From Thermoplasmatota archaeon (GTDB taxonomy: Archaea > Thermoplasmatota > Thermoplasmata > Thermoplasmatales > Thermoplasmataceae), in NCBI GenBank assembly GCA_023489425.1, contig JAMDCG010000112.1:1-45671 (forward strand): DNA of 45,671 nucleotides, written 5' to 3'. The notes below the pieces were generated by a model. It made no database searches. It was not told the DNA's origin and saw only the letters and a program-made list of their open reading frames with translations. Position 1 is the first letter of the stretch; every line of letters starts with the position of its first letter. The position numbers were made by a program, and so were the translations under genes. This document shows, piece after piece, positions 43,000 through 45,671 of the stretch.

Positions 43000-45671
43000 C
43001 TAGATAGAATCCACATTAAAATCTACGCTCTTTATGTTTGCTGAATATAGTGAGACATATTGACCTAACATGGAAACTTTTTCTGTATCCTTGGAAAGTT
43101 GAAAATCAAAACGATGAAACAGGTTGAAATTACTATAAGAACCTGAACCTAGCAATTCTGTGAACATGGTATTGGCCCAGTAGGAAGCATATGACGAGTG
43201 AATTATATAGCTGTAATTGTATAAACAAATGCTGTTAACCTTTCCCAACTTGTTGTTGAAGGTATAACTGTTTCCCATGGTGTAATTTACAAGTGTAGAC
43301 CTGGACATGATCATTGAAACAATCGTACTCCCAACACCACTTACAGAAGTTGAGACCCCCTTTGCCATGGACATGTTATATGCGATTGAACTTAGCGATA
43401 TCCCTTTAGATGAAGAAACTATCCTTATAGGAAGAGGATTAACGGTAACATATGTAACACCCTTACCTGCCGTCAATACAATCCCATCCTGTAAAACCTG
43501 TGTTTCAGATATAGTAAACTGCGTAACTCCCTCGGAATTTATGGAACCGTGAATATGGAAATCTCCAGTAACTTTGTATGGAACTATTTCTCTTGATACT
43601 GTTACATTGTAATAGCCAATTCCAAATATGAATGATTGATTTGTAACATCACATGTGTTTGGTGAATTAGCGTCATATGAAGTGAGTACCGAACCCCTAG
43701 AGTCGTTCAAAGCGGATGTCATACTATCCGACTCTACTCTCTGTAAATAATTGCTATAACCCCCCATCATTGAAAATCCCCAGCCAATCTCTCCAGAGAA
43801 TGAAATCTGACCAGTGGAGTTTACATCTCTCACTGTTATATTATATACTCCTTTCCCTAAATCAATGGGTTGATGGCCACCTATTGAACTAGTCAGAAAT
43901 ATTTGTGACCATCCAGTTTGAACAACTTTCTTATCTATACTTACTATTGGGTCCCCTGTCTTACTATATAACTCTATATTTATATAATTTGTTGGAGTAC
44001 TTCCTGACTTATAACCCGGAGGTATAGTAAAATTATAAAGATATAGCGTTACATAATTCACTTTTGCACCCTTATCCAAAACAAATTGTTGTTTAGCACA
44101 GTCTGATATGGCCCAAAAATTTGGTAAAGAACCTATTGGAGCAAAATAGCTTACGTTAAGATAAGTTACATTCCGTGTGCTAATTATTGATATAAACCCA
44201 TTCTCTGGGTTGGAAATATTTTTTTCAAAATCAGGAACAGTATAATTATATTCTTTATAAGATAATCCTGTTATAGTGATACACCCTGTGTTACTAGAAT
44301 ATTCTTTTGTTCCGAGATAAAATGTCCAGAATTTTTTAGTGTTTTTCAGATATGTTGTATTAATTCCTGATTGGTGTATATGAAGTATACCATCAGCTTT
44401 TTTTGTTATTACATTATAACCCAACAGGAAATAATAACTGCCATAGCTCTGAACTAACAATTCCGATGAAAGGTGGAATTCAGTATCCCCATATCTATTA
44501 TTATTAGGGCCATGTCCATGAATACCTGTACACGTTGCATCGACTGTTGCTTCATAATAATAAGAAATTCCGTTGTTTACAGATATACTCGGATCTGAAG
44601 TGGTTGCAATGAACTCATTAGGTCCATACCCGTAACCAGTTTTTGTGTTTTCAAATTGTAAATATCCATCTCCTGAGCTACTATAATTTGCTTGGCTCTC
44701 ATTTACTGCCTCATAGAAGTTCAAATAATATGTATTAGTTTTCCCTGTCGGATTAAGTATCGGAGTACCATCACGAAAAGATACATTTTCCGGAATATTT
44801 GTTGAAGTGTAGGCATCACAGTTTGGAGTATGGGACACATTTACTGATGTAGTACTGTACTTAACACTACTTCCGAATGGTGATTGGCTTATAGTAATGA
44901 ATAGATTCGCTTCTCCTTGATATTTTTGCTCATAATAAACTATATTGGGTTCTAGGTAAAATTCAACGTAACTAACAGGAGTGTCTTTCTGATAGATAAA
45001 AAACTGTTGAGAGGCAAGAGGATAATAATTCTCACTCAATCCGTCAAAGTGATTTGCGGTATTATTTAACCAGTAATTTGGATATGTGATGTCACATGTA
45101 TCCGCCTGCTCAACCACTCCTATGAAATTAGCAGTGTTAATAGCATTAGTTTCTTTTGAAGGTCCATATGCCGCAGCAACTATGCTCAATGCTGTAGAAC
45201 TGTTTAAAGAATTTGTAAACTCAACAGGGACGGTTACTTCCTGATTAGTTACCTTTACTGTACCACCCTCTGGACTTGCTCTATCTGTTACGTTGTCTGA
45301 AGATATTAAATAACTATATGTCCCTCTTGAAAGACTGAAAGAAATTGTATCTGCATAATGCGATCCAACTGGGCTTCCTGACTGTTGGACACCTCCAAGT
45401 GTTACGGTCCAGTAATATCCTGCTGGCAAACCCGTCTCCTGGAAGTTCACTGCATATCTAAATTGAGATGAAACGTAATTGTTATCTAATATGTTACTAG
45501 TACTTGCGTTAGCGCATGCCGCCACTGATACAGTTTTCTTTGTGACTATATTTGTATAATTTACATTCATTCCATAGGAGAGGTTAGCATTGAAGTTGTT
45601 TGAATAGTAAAGATTTGTACTCTGTGATGGTGTAAATGGGGGTGTTCCACTTATTCCAAGAGAGAAACTTT
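43000..45671 (-). CDS. Giant secreted paralogue with GLP modules (N-terminus beyond window)
   Basis: The frame is open from the stop at 43000 to the right edge (at least 890 codons). Its N-terminal end in the window reads SFSLGISGTPPFTPSQSTNL, closely matching LGISGTPPFIPAESTN of the protein at 38560-41448, so the true start and presumed pilin helix lie outside. Shared landmarks include VNFQETGLPAGYYWTVTLGG, the SYVEFYLEPN strand, GYGYGPNEF and a final DSI. It has fewer cysteines (about eight) and very many sequons. The two genes are tandem paralogues on the same strand, interrupted by dsrE-tauE on the other. An internal ATG at 45570 is not the start. Function is unknown, probably surface adhesion or a surface layer. 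Confidence 0.8.
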   Translation of the reverse strand, partial: SFSLGISGTPPFTPSQSTNLYYSNNFNANLSYGMNVNYTNIVTKKTVSVAACANASTSNILDNNYVSSQFRYAVNFQETGLPAGYYWTVTLGGVQQSGSPVGSHYADTISFSLSRGTYSYLISSDNVTDRASPEGGTVKVTNQEVTVPVEFTNSLNSSTALSIVAAAYGPSKETNAINTANFIGVVEQADTCDITYPNYWLNNTANHFDGLSENYYPLASQQFFIYQKDTPVSYVEFYLEPNIVYYEQKYQGEANLFITISQSPFGSSVKYSTTSVNVSHTPNCDAYTSTNIPENVSFRDGTPILNPTGKTNTYYLNFYEAVNESQANYSSSGDGYLQFENTKTGYGYGPNEFIATTSDPSISVNNGISYYYEATVDATCTGIHGHGPNNNRYGDTEFHLSSELLVQSYGSYYFLLGYNVITKKADGILHIHQSGINTTYLKNTKKFWTFYLGTKEYSSNTGCITITGLSYKEYNYTVPDFEKNISNPENGFISIISTRNVTYLNVSYFAPIGSLPNFWAISDCAKQQFVLDKGAKVNYVTLYLYNFTIPPGYKSGSTPTNYINIELYSKTGDPIVSIDKKVVQTGWSQIFLTSSIGGHQPIDLGKGVYNITVRDVNSTGQISFSGEIGWGFSMMGGYSNYLQRVESDSMTSALNDSRGSVLTSYDANSPNTCDVTNQSFIFGIGYYNVTVSREIVPYKVTGDFHIHGSINSEGVTQFTISETQVLQDGIVLTAGKGVTYVTVNPLPIRIVSSSKGISLSSIAYNMSMAKGVSTSVSGVGSTIVSMIMSRSTLVNYTMGNSYTFNNKLGKVNSICLYNYSYIIHSSYASYWANTMFTELLGSGSYSNFNLFHRFDFQLSKDTEKVSMLGQYVSLYSANIKSVDFNVDSI

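Noticed and set aside
1..45671. CRISPR array, rRNA genes or prophage
   Set aside because: No regularly spaced repeats, no rRNA signatures and no phage structural genes were seen anywhere in the window.

Overview
The window comes from an archaeon, most likely of the Thermoplasmatales (Thermoplasmatota, in the neighbourhood of Ferroplasma, Cuniculiplasma or Acidiplasma). The evidence is an archaeal information-processing set (PCNA, RPA with an RPA-associated protein, RFC large subunit, ribosomal protein L15e, a Pop5-like RNase P protein, prefoldin alpha, FtsY, thermosome, Taw1). Many genes are apparently leaderless, with a TATA box about 26 nt before the start codon and frequent GTG or TTG starts. 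Several secreted proteins are rich in N-glycosylation sequons and carry a module of the form F-x-E-x-GLP-x-G-x-x-W, which I recall from Thermoplasmata surface proteins. The genus is inference; no rRNA is present.

Layout. 0-1 kb: a PIN-domain gene cut by the left edge, behind an unrecognised helical protein. 1.1-2.9 kb: tRNA-Arg(CCT), pcn and a hypothetical. 3-5.7 kb: gcvPA-gcvPB (glycine decarboxylase). 5.7-7.7 kb: an RPA operon. 7.9-9.9 kb: MTA phosphorylase and a beta-CASP nuclease. 9.9-11.8 kb: MarC-family protein and Agl3/SQD1-type UDP-sulfoquinovose synthase. 11.9-13.4 kb: a secreted kelch-like protein. 13.4-17.6 kb: an AT-rich accessory operon (see below). 17.6-20.5 kb: sugar nucleotidyltransferase, small membrane protein, proline dehydrogenase and an HTH regulator with a clear palindromic operator. 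20.6-23.1 kb: pgk-pfdA-ftsY. 23.2-26.1 kb: Nudix hydrolase and a large vWA-like membrane protein. 26.2-27.45 kb: a solitary TnpB element abutting a sugar O-acetyltransferase. 28-30.6 kb: tRNA-Ser(TGA), rpl15e, rnp2, rfcL. 30.7-38.5 kb: GHMP sugar kinase, Nudix, thermosome, flippase, acyl-CoA dehydrogenase, taw1, ppa. 38.5-45.7 kb: two very large paralogous secreted proteins, the first with a type IV pilin-like N-terminus and the second running off the right edge, separated by a DsrE-TauE pair.

How the genes connect. Three replication factors that meet at the fork (PCNA, RPA, RFC-L) are scattered here. Agl3, a UTP-sugar nucleotidyltransferase, a flippase and possibly the HddA-like kinase fit cell-surface glycan synthesis; the substrates could be the sequon-dense secreted proteins in the same window. 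GcvP, ProDH and acyl-CoA dehydrogenase indicate amino-acid and fatty-acid heterotrophy.

Best candidate for something undescribed: the 13.4-17.6 kb operon. It encodes a secreted 11-cysteine protein, a membrane-anchored cysteine- and sequon-rich ectodomain protein, an ABC-2 ATPase and permease, and a small membrane-anchored cysteine protein. The lead gene is preceded by an (AT)12 microsatellite at the position where its TATA box should be. The layout (Sec-type secreted effector plus ABC-2 transporter plus membrane proteins) resembles bacteriocin production/immunity loci such as lactococcin 972, but no sequence homology is claimed. A phase-variable promoter is a specific, testable hypothesis.
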